DNA of 64,000 bases, taken from Clostridia bacterium. GTDB lineage: Bacteria > Bacillota > Clostridia > Oscillospirales > Acutalibacteraceae. The stretch is taken from assembly GCA_017409845.1 (NCBI GenBank), contig JAFQRY010000024.1:1-64000 (forward strand), written 5' to 3'. Under the pieces are notes generated by a model that saw only the letters and a program-made list of their open reading frames with translations, was not told the origin of the DNA and made no database searches. The translations under genes were made by a program, and so were the position numbers. Below are positions 54,127 through 62,583 of the stretch, piece by piece (the first letter of the stretch is position 1; each line of letters begins with the position of its first letter).

Positions 54127-55398
54127 ATGAAAAATATTTTTGAAATTATTCCTTTGATAAAAAAAGAGCCTTCATGCAGATATGACTGCTCGAAGGGCTG
54201 CGAAATGCTGCTTTTTGATTTGTGCATCAAAGAAGAATACGACCTTCAGTGCAGTCTGCTTGAAAATTCGGGATTTATCCTTTTTGATGAGCATAATCTT
54301 TGCGGTAATTACCATAAAACCTATCGCTCGTCGGTTACTGTTCATGTTTATTTCTGCGAAAGCGAAAAGGCAATGCGTGTTATTGCAGACCCGAATATAA
54401 CTGCTTACAACACAAAGCCCGAGAGCTGTGCAAGCATTGCAAAAACAACGCTCTGGCAGTTTGAGGTTGACCACACCCTTATTGACTGCGGAATGTTTTA
54501 TGCCGTCAGATGCAAAGACGGCAGCTTCTTTGTTATCGACAGTGCTCACATGTATTCCGTAAATGATGATATCCGCATAATTGAGTTTCTCAGAAAGCAC
54601 AGCGGAGGCAGAAAGCCCCGTGTTGCGGGCTGGTTTTTCTCGCATTGCCATGAGGATCATGTTGCAAAGTTTCTTGATATAATCGAGTATCACAGGGATG
54701 AAATAGATATTGAGGCGGTTTATTATAACTTCCCCGATGCCGACCACCGTGACAGCAGATACTGGGGCGAAGTCAACTACGCAATGACGAATAAGTTTGA
54801 GCGTATTATGAGGGATGCCAAGGATATAAAGAAAATCAACCTGCACTCTGGTCAGCACTTTTTTGTGCGTAATCTTGAGTTTGTTGTGCTCTGCACACAT
54901 GAGGATGTTTATCCGCAGTCAATGCAGGATTTCAATAATACTTCAACCGCACTTATGATGACGGCGGAGGGCAGCAAGGTGCTCTTCCCCGGAGATGCAT
55001 CTGCAGAAAGCGATAAGGTTATTCTTCGCCGATATGCAGATTATCTTAAGTGTGATGTTGTTCAGGTTTCGCATCACGGTCATTCCGGCACATCGCCCGG
55101 ATTCTACCGTCTTGCGGATGCCGATTGTGCTCTTTTTGCGGTTACGCAGATAAAATTTGACGAGGAATACCCCCGCCAGGAGGCAAACAGAGTTGCAATC
55201 GAGCTTGCAAAGGAATATCATATCGCATCAAACGGCACAGCAGAAATACCGCTTCCCTATGTTTTCGGGCAAACGAAGATATATCCGGATGAAACATTTG
55301 AGGACTTCAACGGAATATTCAATCTCTGGTGCTATGAATATACCGATGAAATGAAACAGAAGCTTTATGATGAGTTTCTTGAAAGAAAAAACAAATAA
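54127..55398 (+). CDS. metallo-beta-lactamase-fold hydrolase
   Basis: 423 residues. The first ~110 form a separate beta-rich N-terminal domain. The MBL domain then shows SHCHEDH (His173, His175, Asp177, His178), FPGDAS with the bridging Asp and VSHHGHSG as the terminal His ligand; this C-terminal arrangement resembles the ComEC-linked MBL group. There is no signal peptide. The substrate is unknown; candidates are phosphodiesters, lactones or nucleotides. CAGGTGATTAT is the ribosome binding site. It is a single gene. Confidence 0.87.
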   Translation: MKNIFEIIPLIKKEPSCRYDCSKGCEMLLFDLCIKEEYDLQCSLLENSGFILFDEHNLCGNYHKTYRSSVTVHVYFCESEKAMRVIADPNITAYNTKPESCASIAKTTLWQFEVDHTLIDCGMFYAVRCKDGSFFVIDSAHMYSVNDDIRIIEFLRKHSGGRKPRVAGWFFSHCHEDHVAKFLDIIEYHRDEIDIEAVYYNFPDADHRDSRYWGEVNYAMTNKFERIMRDAKDIKKINLHSGQHFFVRNLEFVVLCTHEDVYPQSMQDFNNTSTALMMTAEGSKVLFPGDASAESDKVILRRYADYLKCDVVQVSHHGHSGTSPGFYRLADADCALFAVTQIKFDEEYPRQEANRVAIELAKEYHIASNGTAEIPLPYVFGQTKIYPDETFEDFNGIFNLWCYEYTDEMKQKLYDEFLERKNK

Positions 55399-55404
55399 AA
55401 AGAG

Positions 55405-55440
55405 ATACCCTTCGGCATAAGTTGCCGAAGGGTATTGTTA
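55405..55440. terminator. bidirectional terminator, MBL hydrolase / PP2C phosphatase
   Basis: Perfect 12-bp stem ATACCCTTCGGC / GCCGAAGGGTAT, preceded by an A-rich tract and followed by TGTTATG. Confidence 0.7.
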
Positions 55441-55444
55441 TGTG

Positions 55445-57109
55445 TTATGTAACAATGTAACCGTTGCTGAATTCAACGCCGCCGACATTACCGTTGCCGC
55501 CGAGAATTCCGCCGATAACTCCGCCGAGACCGCCTGAGGATGTTGTTCCTGCGGTGTTCTTCGTTGTTGAAGGACCTTTTGTGGTGGGAGGTGCGGTTAC
55601 CCAGTTGCGCGAGAAATCAGAGGTGTCCGTTGTGTTGCTGTTGTTATTATTTGTTGTTGAAGCGGTGCTGCTCTGATTTGTTGTTGCGGGAGCAGTTGTG
55701 CCCATAGGTTCTGTTACGGGTCTGGTGGTTGTTGCTGAAGAGTTATTTGTTGTTTCAGCTTTAGCTGTTGTTTTTGCTGCTGATGAAGAAGGTCTCTTGG
55801 TGGTGCTTGCCTTCTTGGTTGTGTTTGTTTTTCTCTTGGTTGTTGTAACCTTATTCTTTTTGCGTGTTGTTGTTACACGCTTACGGGTTGTTGACTCTTC
55901 GGTTGTTGATTCCTCGGTTGTTTCCTCGGCACTGGTGAATACCCATGTTGTTATGGGTCTTGTTGTGGGAGGAGAGTATACGGGATATGTTGTTGCGTTT
56001 GCAAAAGCATATGTGGTTGATGAGGTTGAATCCTCATCGGGCTCCTTATCACCGAGAACGCCCTTTAAAACAAGAGCACCGCCGAGAACGAGAATCACAA
56101 CTGCGATAACCGCACCTGCGATTTTCATTATCTTTGACTTGTCAACGGGCTTTGAATAAGCTCTTGCATCAGCGTTTGCATAGGGTGAAACTGCTTCTCC
56201 GTTATCGGGAACGGGAGCGTTTGAACCGAAGGAATTGCGGTATTCTTCTTCATAATCTGCATCGCTGTCGCCGACCATCGCAGCTGCAATGGGTGCAAAA
56301 ATTGCGGTTTCTTCAACATTCATAAATGCCGTCATAACCGTTATGTTATCCTTGCCGCCAACCTCGAGAGCTCTGCGAACAAGCTTGCTTGCAACACCCT
56401 GAGCATTTTCGCCCGTTGAGAGAATTGCGGTGATTTCATCATCGCTGAGCATGTCGGTCAGACCGTCGCTGCAAAGAAGAATGATATCGCCGTCATCTAC
56501 ATCGTCAATAACGCTGATGTTGGGTGAAAGACCGCCCTCCTCGGGAAAAACGCCGAGATGACGGGTCAGACGCTTTGCGTCGGGAATGCGGCTGATGTTA
56601 TCCATTGAAACCTCGCCCGCATCAACGATGGTCTGGGCGTGAGTATGGTCAAAGCTTATCTGCTCAAGAATGCCTTTTGAATAGTGATAAACTCTGGTGT
56701 CACCGATATTAACGCAGATAACCTTGCCTTTGATTGCATACATTGCAGCAAGAGTTGTGCCCATGCGTTTTCCTCTTGCGTTGATTTCCGCACAGATACG
56801 GCTGTTTGCATCGTCAAGGCAATTTGAAATGGCAAAGCTGAAATCTTCGCCGCTTTCATAAACATTGGCTGCATGTGCTGCGATTGTTTCAACAGCAATG
56901 CCCGAAGCAAGCTCGCCGTAGCTTTCTCCGCCCATGCCGTCACAAACGGAAAGGTGGAAGGGCTCGGTCATGCTCTGAACAAAGGCGGAGCCCTTTTTTA
57001 GGTCGCCCGTAGACGTCATTCTGCCGTTTAAATCGTAGTTATCTTCGTTTTCCTTACGGATTCTGCCTGCATGCGTTACCGCACAGACATTCGCCTTAAG
57101 TTTTTTCAT
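55445..57109 (-). CDS. membrane-anchored PP2C-type Ser/Thr phosphatase with Thr-rich extracellular tail
   Basis: 554 residues. The phosphatase domain (~1-270) has RKENEDN (metal Asp), CDGMGG (57-61), MGTTLAAMY, IGDTRVY, LCSDGLTD and GGKDNITVM, all PP2C landmarks. A single membrane helix lies at ~328-350 (MKIAGAVIAVVILVLGG). The outer part is Thr/Ser-rich (TTTRKKN, TTTKRKTN) and ends in a Gly-rich motif. It reverses Ser/Thr protein phosphorylation in the cytoplasm. The extracellular half is unusual, since such tails normally belong to the partner kinase. No kinase gene is nearby. It starts 17 nt after the lyase gene stop. Confidence 0.9.
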   Translation of the reverse strand: MKKLKANVCAVTHAGRIRKENEDNYDLNGRMTSTGDLKKGSAFVQSMTEPFHLSVCDGMGGESYGELASGIAVETIAAHAANVYESGEDFSFAISNCLDDANSRICAEINARGKRMGTTLAAMYAIKGKVICVNIGDTRVYHYSKGILEQISFDHTHAQTIVDAGEVSMDNISRIPDAKRLTRHLGVFPEEGGLSPNISVIDDVDDGDIILLCSDGLTDMLSDDEITAILSTGENAQGVASKLVRRALEVGGKDNITVMTAFMNVEETAIFAPIAAAMVGDSDADYEEEYRNSFGSNAPVPDNGEAVSPYANADARAYSKPVDKSKIMKIAGAVIAVVILVLGGALVLKGVLGDKEPDEDSTSSTTYAFANATTYPVYSPPTTRPITTWVFTSAEETTEESTTEESTTRKRVTTTRKKNKVTTTKRKTNTTKKASTTKRPSSSAAKTTAKAETTNNSSATTTRPVTEPMGTTAPATTNQSSTASTTNNNNSNTTDTSDFSRNWVTAPPTTKGPSTTKNTAGTTSSGGLGGVIGGILGGNGNVGGVEFSNGYIVT

Positions 57110-57126
57110 AAAATCACCTTAAAAAA

Positions 57127-58020
57127 TTATTTAAGAATTCCTTCTGCCTTTGCCCAGTCATACCAGACTTCAATTGAGCGTTTTCTTGCGGGACCGAGGT
57201 CGTGTGAGCCTCTGGTGAACCATTTCATATCAATTCCCTGAAGACCGACAAGATATTTTGCACTTGCACAAAAGCCCGAATCAATGCAGTTATCGAGCGA
57301 AATAATGTGCTGATGAGTGATTTTTGCAGCTTCAAGGTCACCGTTTACAAATTCATCCCACATCTTTACAAAAAGACCTGCACCGCAGGAGGTGGGAGTA
57401 GCGATAACGCCTCTTGCACCCTTGAGATATGCATCATAAAGGAAGGGAATGTTTGCCTGAAGAACGTTTGAATCGCCCTGAACAGCGATTTTTGCTTCGA
57501 TTTCAGGCATTTTGCAGGTGGTATCCTTGATACCCATGAACTTGCCTGTTGCAGCAAGCTTTCCGTAGGTTACGGAATCCATAAGGTGAGGTCTGAGACC
57601 GGGGAACTCATAAAGGATGATGGGGAGCTCGGTGTGTGAAGCGAGCTGAGTCATATATTCATACATATGGTCAGGCTTATCGCACATACCCTTTGTAACA
57701 AAAACAAGACCCGAAACGCCCTGCTGCTCAAGCATCTTCATCTCTTCAACCTGAGCATCAAATTCTTTTTCGAGGTTTGCTGTTGCATAAACGGGAACGC
57801 CGTCTGAATTCTTTACTGCAAGACCTGCGCACTTGATTCTTTCTTCCTGAGTGAGCTCGGTCATTTCCGATGAACCGCAGACCGCGAAAAGATGCTGGGG
57901 CTTGAATGCAGCCTGCCAGGCAACATATTCCTCATAGCATTTGTAGTCGATTGTTCTGTCCCAGTTAAAGGGAGTTAAAAGAAGTGAATAAACACCTGAA
58001 TATTCGTTGTACTGTGACAT
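57127..58020 (-). CDS. dihydrodipicolinate synthase family lyase (DapA/NanA-like)
   Basis: 297-residue TIM-barrel aldolase/lyase. The Schiff-base Lys is in MGIKDTTCK and the partner Tyr in ILYEFPGLRPH (usual motif YNxP, here YEFP). AVCGSSEMTELTQEER corresponds to the substrate-binding GTTGE motif, here with GSSEM. It cleaves or forms a 2-oxo acid via aldol chemistry. The changed motifs argue against true DapA; N-acetylneuraminate lyase, 2-keto-3-deoxy-sugar-acid aldolase or dehydratase functions are possible. ATG 58020 follows AAGGTG by 8 nt. It probably shares a message with the phosphatase gene. Confidence 0.85.
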   Translation of the reverse strand: MSQYNEYSGVYSLLLTPFNWDRTIDYKCYEEYVAWQAAFKPQHLFAVCGSSEMTELTQEERIKCAGLAVKNSDGVPVYATANLEKEFDAQVEEMKMLEQQGVSGLVFVTKGMCDKPDHMYEYMTQLASHTELPIILYEFPGLRPHLMDSVTYGKLAATGKFMGIKDTTCKMPEIEAKIAVQGDSNVLQANIPFLYDAYLKGARGVIATPTSCGAGLFVKMWDEFVNGDLEAAKITHQHIISLDNCIDSGFCASAKYLVGLQGIDMKWFTRGSHDLGPARKRSIEVWYDWAKAEGILK

Positions 58021-58069
58021 AGAAAAAGCACCTTCTTGTAAAATTTTGTTTAATTGCCTATTCATTGAT

Positions 58070-58098
58070 ATTATAGCTTACTGTTATTTAAAAATCAA
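58070..58098 (-). promoter_or_regulatory. promoter of the DapA-like gene
   Basis: Minus-strand TTGATT (58098-58093), 17-bp spacer, TATAAT (58075-58070). Confidence 0.6.
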
Positions 58099-58124
58099 TA
58101 GTAATAAAGAATTTTTGAAGGGGA

Positions 58125-58152
58125 TTGACAATTATTTTATTTGCGATATACT
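58125..58152 (+). promoter_or_regulatory. promoter of the MATE exporter gene
   Basis: TTGACA (58125-58130), 16-bp spacer, TATACT (58147-58152), 34 nt before the GTG start. Confidence 0.6.
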
Positions 58153-58186
58153 GAAAAAGATTGAAAAGAGGCAGGAGAATAATAAA

Positions 58187-59530
58187 GTGAACAAGAATTT
58201 TTTTAAAAATATGGCGAGGCTTGCTCTTCCGATTGCAATGCAGCAGCTTCTCGTTTCTTGTGCTCAGCTTGTAGATACCGCAATGGTAACACGTCTGGGT
58301 AATGTTGTTGTATCATCCGTAGGGGTTTCGTCAAGATGGATATTCCTTATGAACCTGTTTTATTTCGGAATTTCATCGGGTTCGGCGGCTCTTATTGCCC
58401 AGTTCTGGGGAGCGAAGGATAAAGAAAACATAAAAAAATCTTACGGAAACGCCCTTGTGTTCGGCGTGGGTGTTGCGGTTGTTTTCAACTGTCTGATGTT
58501 CCTTATTCCCGATCTGCTTATCAGAGTTTTCTCGGATGAGCAGGCGGTTATTGATACCGCTTCGCAGTATATGCGGATTGTTGCTTTCATGGGAATTTTC
58601 AGCGCATTCAATCAGGTGACCTGTACCGCTCTCAGAGCAACCGAAAGAGTAAATGAGCCTCTTTTCACTTCTGTTGCGGCGGTTGTTGTCAACACGGCTC
58701 TCAACTATATTCTCATTAACGGAAAGCTCGGAATGCCCGCACTCGGAATAAGAGGTGCGGCACTTGCAACGCTTGTTTCAACCGTGTTTCAGTCTGTGCT
58801 TCTTATGGTTGTGCTGCGTACCTCAAAGCAGATTTTCGGCGATCCGATAAAAGATTTTTTCAAACTCAACTCAGCATTCATAAGAAGATTTTCGCTCGTC
58901 TGTCTGCCTGTTGTTTTTAATGAGGCGATGTGGGCAATGGGAACGAATATCTATTCAATGGTTTTTGCAAGGCAGGGCAGCGAGGCATATGCAGGCTACA
59001 CTATTTTCAGCTCGATCGAGCAGGTTGCGTTTGTTTTCTTTGTGGGTATTTGTCATGCGTGCTCTATTATGACCGGCAAAACAATCGGTGAGGGCGATGA
59101 AAAAGGTGCATATAAGCTTGCAAAAAAATTCGTTATTATGACTCCGATAATCGGGGTTATAACGGGCAGCGTGCTTGCCTTTGCACGCAATCCTCTGCTG
59201 TCGCTTCTTGATATTGAAACTCAGGGAGCCTTTGATATTGCCTCAAATCTTATTCTTGTTTACTGTTTATGGCTGCCGGTGAGAAATATTCCGTATACGC
59301 TCATTGTCGGTACCTTCCGTGCAGGAGGCGATACAAAAATCGGCATAGTTTATGACTGCCTGTCACTCTATCTGATAAGCGTACCCGTTATTATCATTCT
59401 CGGTCTGGTTGTTAAGGTTGATTTTGTTTATCTTATCGCTGCAATGTATGTTTGCGAGGATCTTCCTAAAACCATAATGAGCCTTGCACGCTTCAGAAGC
59501 AGAAAATGGATCAGGAATCTGACAAAATAA
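58187..59530 (+). CDS. MATE-family multidrug/metabolite exporter
   Basis: 447 residues with 12 predicted membrane helices in two MatE halves. The first has ALPIAMQQLLVSCAQLVDTAMVTRLG, the second CLPVVFNEAMWAMGTNIYSMVFARQG. MATE proteins expel drugs, toxins or metabolites using Na+ or H+. The start is GTG 58187 with AGGAG 9 nt upstream; longer in-frame readings to 58007 overlap the promoter. It is divergent from the DapA-like gene. No terminator is evident before the aconitase X promoter. Confidence 0.92.
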   Translation: MNKNFFKNMARLALPIAMQQLLVSCAQLVDTAMVTRLGNVVVSSVGVSSRWIFLMNLFYFGISSGSAALIAQFWGAKDKENIKKSYGNALVFGVGVAVVFNCLMFLIPDLLIRVFSDEQAVIDTASQYMRIVAFMGIFSAFNQVTCTALRATERVNEPLFTSVAAVVVNTALNYILINGKLGMPALGIRGAALATLVSTVFQSVLLMVVLRTSKQIFGDPIKDFFKLNSAFIRRFSLVCLPVVFNEAMWAMGTNIYSMVFARQGSEAYAGYTIFSSIEQVAFVFFVGICHACSIMTGKTIGEGDEKGAYKLAKKFVIMTPIIGVITGSVLAFARNPLLSLLDIETQGAFDIASNLILVYCLWLPVRNIPYTLIVGTFRAGGDTKIGIVYDCLSLYLISVPVIIILGLVVKVDFVYLIAAMYVCEDLPKTIMSLARFRSRKWIRNLTK

Positions 59531-59554
59531 ATGTTGAAATGTTGCAAAAAAGTG

Positions 59555-59583
59555 TTGATTTAGTATGTTTAAAATGTTACAAT
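59555..59583 (+). promoter_or_regulatory. promoter of the aconitase X genes
   Basis: TTGATT (59555-59560), 17-bp spacer, TACAAT (59578-59583), about 35 nt before the start codon. Confidence 0.5.
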
Positions 59584-59618
59584 AAAATAAAAAAATTATA
59601 ATGAAAGGAAAGTTCATT

Positions 59619-60905
59619 ATGGAATACAAAATGATTCTCACTCCCGAAGAGCAGGATATACTTAACGGCTCAAAGGGTGAGGCAATGGCAAAGGTTATGA
59701 AAACCCTTGTTCTTTACGGTGAAGCCTTCGGTGCAACAAAGATGGTTCCCGTTGAAAGCAAGATGGGTCATCTCGTTACAAGCTTCGGTCTCAAGGTTAT
59801 GAAGCCTGTTTATGACCTTATGGATCAGCTTATCGCAGGCGGTGCACTCTCGCAGCAGAAGTTCTCCGTTGACCCCAAGCCCCTCGATCCCAAGGTTCCC
59901 GCAAACTTCCTTCAGAAGCTCATTTTCAACAAGTTCATGTACAGCATGCAGGACAGCTATGATGCACAGCTTTCAAAGCTCGGTCTTATTGATGATAAGT
60001 CATATACCTGCACATGCTATATGGACGAAGTAGGCAATGTTCCCAAGAAGGGCGAGGTTCTTTCATGGGCAGAGTCATCGGCTGTTGTTTATGCAAACTC
60101 CGTTCTCGGTGCACGCTGCAACAGAAACTCAGGCATCATCGAGCTTTTCGGCTCAATCGTCGGCAGAGTTCCTTATTTCGGACTTGTTACCGATGAAGGC
60201 AGAAAGGCAACATGGATTGTTGAAGTCAAAACAACAAAGAAGCCCGAAGCTCAGATTCTCGGCTCTGCAATCGGTATGAAGGTTATGGAAGATGTTCCCT
60301 ATATCAAGGGCCTTGATAAGTGGATCGGCACAGAGCTCAACGGCGATACCAAGGCATATCTCAAGGATTTCGGTGCAGCAACCGCATCAAACGGTGCAGT
60401 CGGTCTTTATCATATCGCAAACCTCACTCCCGAAGCAGTTGAATCGGGCGAAAGCCTCATTGCCGAAGGTGCTCAGGTTTATGTTGTTGACGATGCCGAG
60501 CTTGCAAGAGTTCAGGCAAACTATCCCGTTATGTGGAAAGATAAGAATGCAAAGCCCAAGCTCTGCTTCGTTGGCTGCCCCCATCTTTCACATGCTCAGC
60601 TTATTGAGTGGACCGATAATGTTGTTGCAGGTCTTAAGAAGAACGGCCTCAAGAAGGTTTCAATCCCCACCGTATTCACAGCTGCTCCCGCAGTTGTTGA
60701 AGCCTTCAACAAAACTCCCTATGCTGCAAAGCTTAAGGAAACAGGCGTTATTCTCAGCTACATCTGTCCGCTTATGTATATGAATAATCCTCTTTGCAAG
60801 AAGATGCCCGTTATCACCAACTCCAACAAGCTCAGAACATACACAACCTCTCGCTATTACAGAAGCGAAGAGATTCTCGATATCATCACAAAGGAGGCAA
60901 AGTAA
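59619..60905 (+). CDS. aconitase X catalytic (large) subunit
   Basis: 428 residues. ILTPEEQDILNGSKGEAMAKVM, GEAFGATKMVPVESKMGHLV, and cysteine-containing YTCTCYMDEVG and LGARCNRNSGI mark the AcnX/DUF521 family. AcnX enzymes are Fe-S dehydratases; known activities are cis-3-hydroxy-L-proline dehydratase in bacteria and mevalonate-5-phosphate dehydratase in archaea. Which applies here is undecided, as no proline-reductase or mevalonate gene is adjacent. ATG 59619 follows AAAGGAAA by 9 nt. The small subunit starts 1 nt after the stop, giving the two-chain form of the enzyme. Confidence 0.9.
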   Translation: MEYKMILTPEEQDILNGSKGEAMAKVMKTLVLYGEAFGATKMVPVESKMGHLVTSFGLKVMKPVYDLMDQLIAGGALSQQKFSVDPKPLDPKVPANFLQKLIFNKFMYSMQDSYDAQLSKLGLIDDKSYTCTCYMDEVGNVPKKGEVLSWAESSAVVYANSVLGARCNRNSGIIELFGSIVGRVPYFGLVTDEGRKATWIVEVKTTKKPEAQILGSAIGMKVMEDVPYIKGLDKWIGTELNGDTKAYLKDFGAATASNGAVGLYHIANLTPEAVESGESLIAEGAQVYVVDDAELARVQANYPVMWKDKNAKPKLCFVGCPHLSHAQLIEWTDNVVAGLKKNGLKKVSIPTVFTAAPAVVEAFNKTPYAAKLKETGVILSYICPLMYMNNPLCKKMPVITNSNKLRTYTTSRYYRSEEILDIITKEAK

Positions 60906-60906
60906 G

Positions 60907-61347
60907 ATGAAACAGTTCAAAGGACGTCCCGTTGTTGCAGGTAAGTGCACAGCTTCAGCTCTTGTTTCTCACGGCGGTTTCAACACTCTCGCCTCTTTCC
61001 AGAACGCACTTCAGTTCGGCGATAAGGAAGCAAAATGCGGCGACCAGAATAATGCTGACCTTTACGGCAAGCCCATGGTAAATACCGCACTCTGCCTTCC
61101 TCAGACCATCGGTTCAACAACAGGCGGCATGGTTCTCTACTGTGCAAACGCAATGAAGAGAAATCCTACCTGCATGCTTTTCTCGGAGCACATTGACTCT
61201 CTCGCATGTGCAGGTGCCGTTCTTGCTGCTGTCTGGGCAGATGAACCCATGATAACCGTTGACTGCCTCGGTCAGGAATTCCTTGATTACGTCAAGGACG
61301 GAATGAAAATTACCGTTGCTGAAGACGGCACTGTTACGGTTGAATAA
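60907..61347 (+). CDS. aconitase X swivelling (small) subunit
   Basis: 146 residues. FKGRPVVAGKCTASALVSHGGFNTLASFQNAL is the DUF126 swivelling-domain start (split: GRPVVAGKCTA and SHGGFNTLASFQ), followed by LPQTIGSTTGGMVLYCANAMKRNPTCML and a nucleotide-like VDCLGQEFLD. In AcnX this domain closes on the catalytic subunit and holds substrate-binding Ser/Gly residues (GSTTGG). AAGGAGG spans the end of the large-subunit gene, and the start is 1 nt after its stop. A terminator follows. Confidence 0.92.
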   Translation: MKQFKGRPVVAGKCTASALVSHGGFNTLASFQNALQFGDKEAKCGDQNNADLYGKPMVNTALCLPQTIGSTTGGMVLYCANAMKRNPTCMLFSEHIDSLACAGAVLAAVWADEPMITVDCLGQEFLDYVKDGMKITVAEDGTVTVE

Positions 61348-61354
61348 TTGAAAG

Positions 61355-61385
61355 AATCTCCACTGTTAACCGGTGGAGATTTTTT
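61355..61385 (+). terminator. terminator of the aconitase X operon
   Basis: Perfect 9-bp stem AATCTCCAC / GTGGAGATT followed by TTTT. Confidence 0.75.
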
Positions 61386-61469
61386 ATGAAAAATTTCAGA
61401 CCAAGTGTTCTTTTTGTTCGTCTTATAAGTGTAAAGGGGAAAAATCCCCGAAAAAAGGAGGCATAAAAT

Positions 61470-62192
61470 ATGAACAAACTCAAAAAAACACTTTCACTTA
61501 TTCTGCTGCTTATGCTTGCTGTTTGTCTTACAAGCTGCACCTCTGCTGTCAATAATGCGGTTTTTATCAGCAGGTCAACAAACTTTGAGATTCCCGATGA
61601 ATCGGCAGGAATAGTGATGAATCCCGGAAAACTTGTATATGCTGATGTTGAAAACATAAGCAAAGAGCTTGGTGCGGAATTCCCCGAAGAAGATATTTCA
61701 GTTGTTCCCGTTTATAATAATGAAGCAAATAAATTTGCAAATGATGAAACAATTTACGTTTACGGTGTTGATCCGGAATTTGCCGCACACCTCGGACTTG
61801 AAGAAATGAAAAACGGTATCGCTTACTTTCCGACAGAGCAGAGCGGAGAACTTGAACTTGAAATCTGTGTGCTCACCGAAGAAACTCCCGACGGTTTAAC
61901 TTTCGGTGAAACTGCTTATATGACACTCGTTGCACAGACAGGTGTATCGGAAAAGGGGCTTTTAAAGAAGCTCAGGGATGAATACCTTATGCCCGGTATG
62001 CTTGAAGAGCAGATTTGCTTTGTTACCACGGAAACCTTTCTTGAAATAACATCATTGTCTCTCGGCAATGATGTGAATACTTTTGAAGAAGCGGAAAAGA
62101 CAAGCAGCATAGTCGAAATGATCGGTATCTATATTTGTGCAGAAAATACCGAAGAAATCAGGTCTTGTCTTACAGAACTCAAGTATGAATAA
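61470..62192 (+). CDS. lipoprotein of unknown function
   Basis: 240 residues. The signal peptide with lipobox CLTSC (Cys22) predicts a lipid-anchored, outward-facing protein. The mature part is acidic, mixed alpha/beta, with no cysteine-rich or enzymatic motif I recognise. A segment like VPVYNNEANKFANDETIYVYG recalls the extracytoplasmic domains of MacB-type permeases, but this is weak. AAAGGAGG precedes the ATG. Its probable terminator lies inside the convergent DUF4363 gene. Confidence 0.75.
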   Translation: MNKLKKTLSLILLLMLAVCLTSCTSAVNNAVFISRSTNFEIPDESAGIVMNPGKLVYADVENISKELGAEFPEEDISVVPVYNNEANKFANDETIYVYGVDPEFAAHLGLEEMKNGIAYFPTEQSGELELEICVLTEETPDGLTFGETAYMTLVAQTGVSEKGLLKKLRDEYLMPGMLEEQICFVTTETFLEITSLSLGNDVNTFEEAEKTSSIVEMIGIYICAENTEEIRSCLTELKYE

Positions 62193-62202
62193 TTCTGGAA
62201 AA

Positions 62203-62583
62203 TTAAAGTATATTCTCAATACTTATTTTCTCGGCATTGAGCAGGTTTTCTATCTGATTTATTGCTTCTATGCATTTCAGCTTGAATTCTTCGCGGTCGG
62301 AATGTTCAATTATAATCGGCAGGGCGGTTATATTTTCTTCAAGCACATCCATTCCCTCATGCATGACAATTGAGTGAAGAATAACCGAGGATTTCTCCCA
62401 TTTGCGGAGCAAATCCCCGGTTTTTTTATTCAGGATTAAATCATTTTCCGTTTCGGCACAGTCGATTATTTCTTCAACAGAATATAAAAGAGAGCTCATT
62501 TCTCTTCTGAAAACATATCCCGACCACAGAGAAAGAAAAACGGCAAAAGCAAGCAAAATGACGGCTGCGGCTGTTCTTTTCAA
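62203..62583 (-). CDS. DUF4363 family protein
   Basis: 126 residues: one N-terminal membrane helix (AAAVILLAFAVFLSLWSGYV), then a helical, charged extracytoplasmic domain (WEKSSVILHSIVMHEGMD). DUF4363 genes in Clostridia usually follow DUF421 genes, as here. The start is TTG at 62583, overlapping the stop of the DUF421 gene (TTGA), so translation is coupled. Function unknown. Confidence 0.85.
   Translation of the reverse strand: MKRTAAAVILLAFAVFLSLWSGYVFRREMSSLLYSVEEIIDCAETENDLILNKKTGDLLRKWEKSSVILHSIVMHEGMDVLEENITALPIIIEHSDREEFKLKCIEAINQIENLLNAEKISIENIL
62384..62427 (+). terminator. rightward terminator embedded in the DUF4363 gene
   Basis: Stem ACCGAGGATTT / AAATCCCCGGT (one mismatch) followed by seven T on the + strand. 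It is about 190 nt past the lipoprotein stop codon, inside the oppositely oriented DUF4363 coding sequence. Confidence 0.6.

Noticed and set aside
61386..61466. Short frame beginning with ATG right after the aconitase X terminator, possible leader peptide
   Set aside because: The ATG lies directly on the U-tract of the terminator and has no ribosome binding site.
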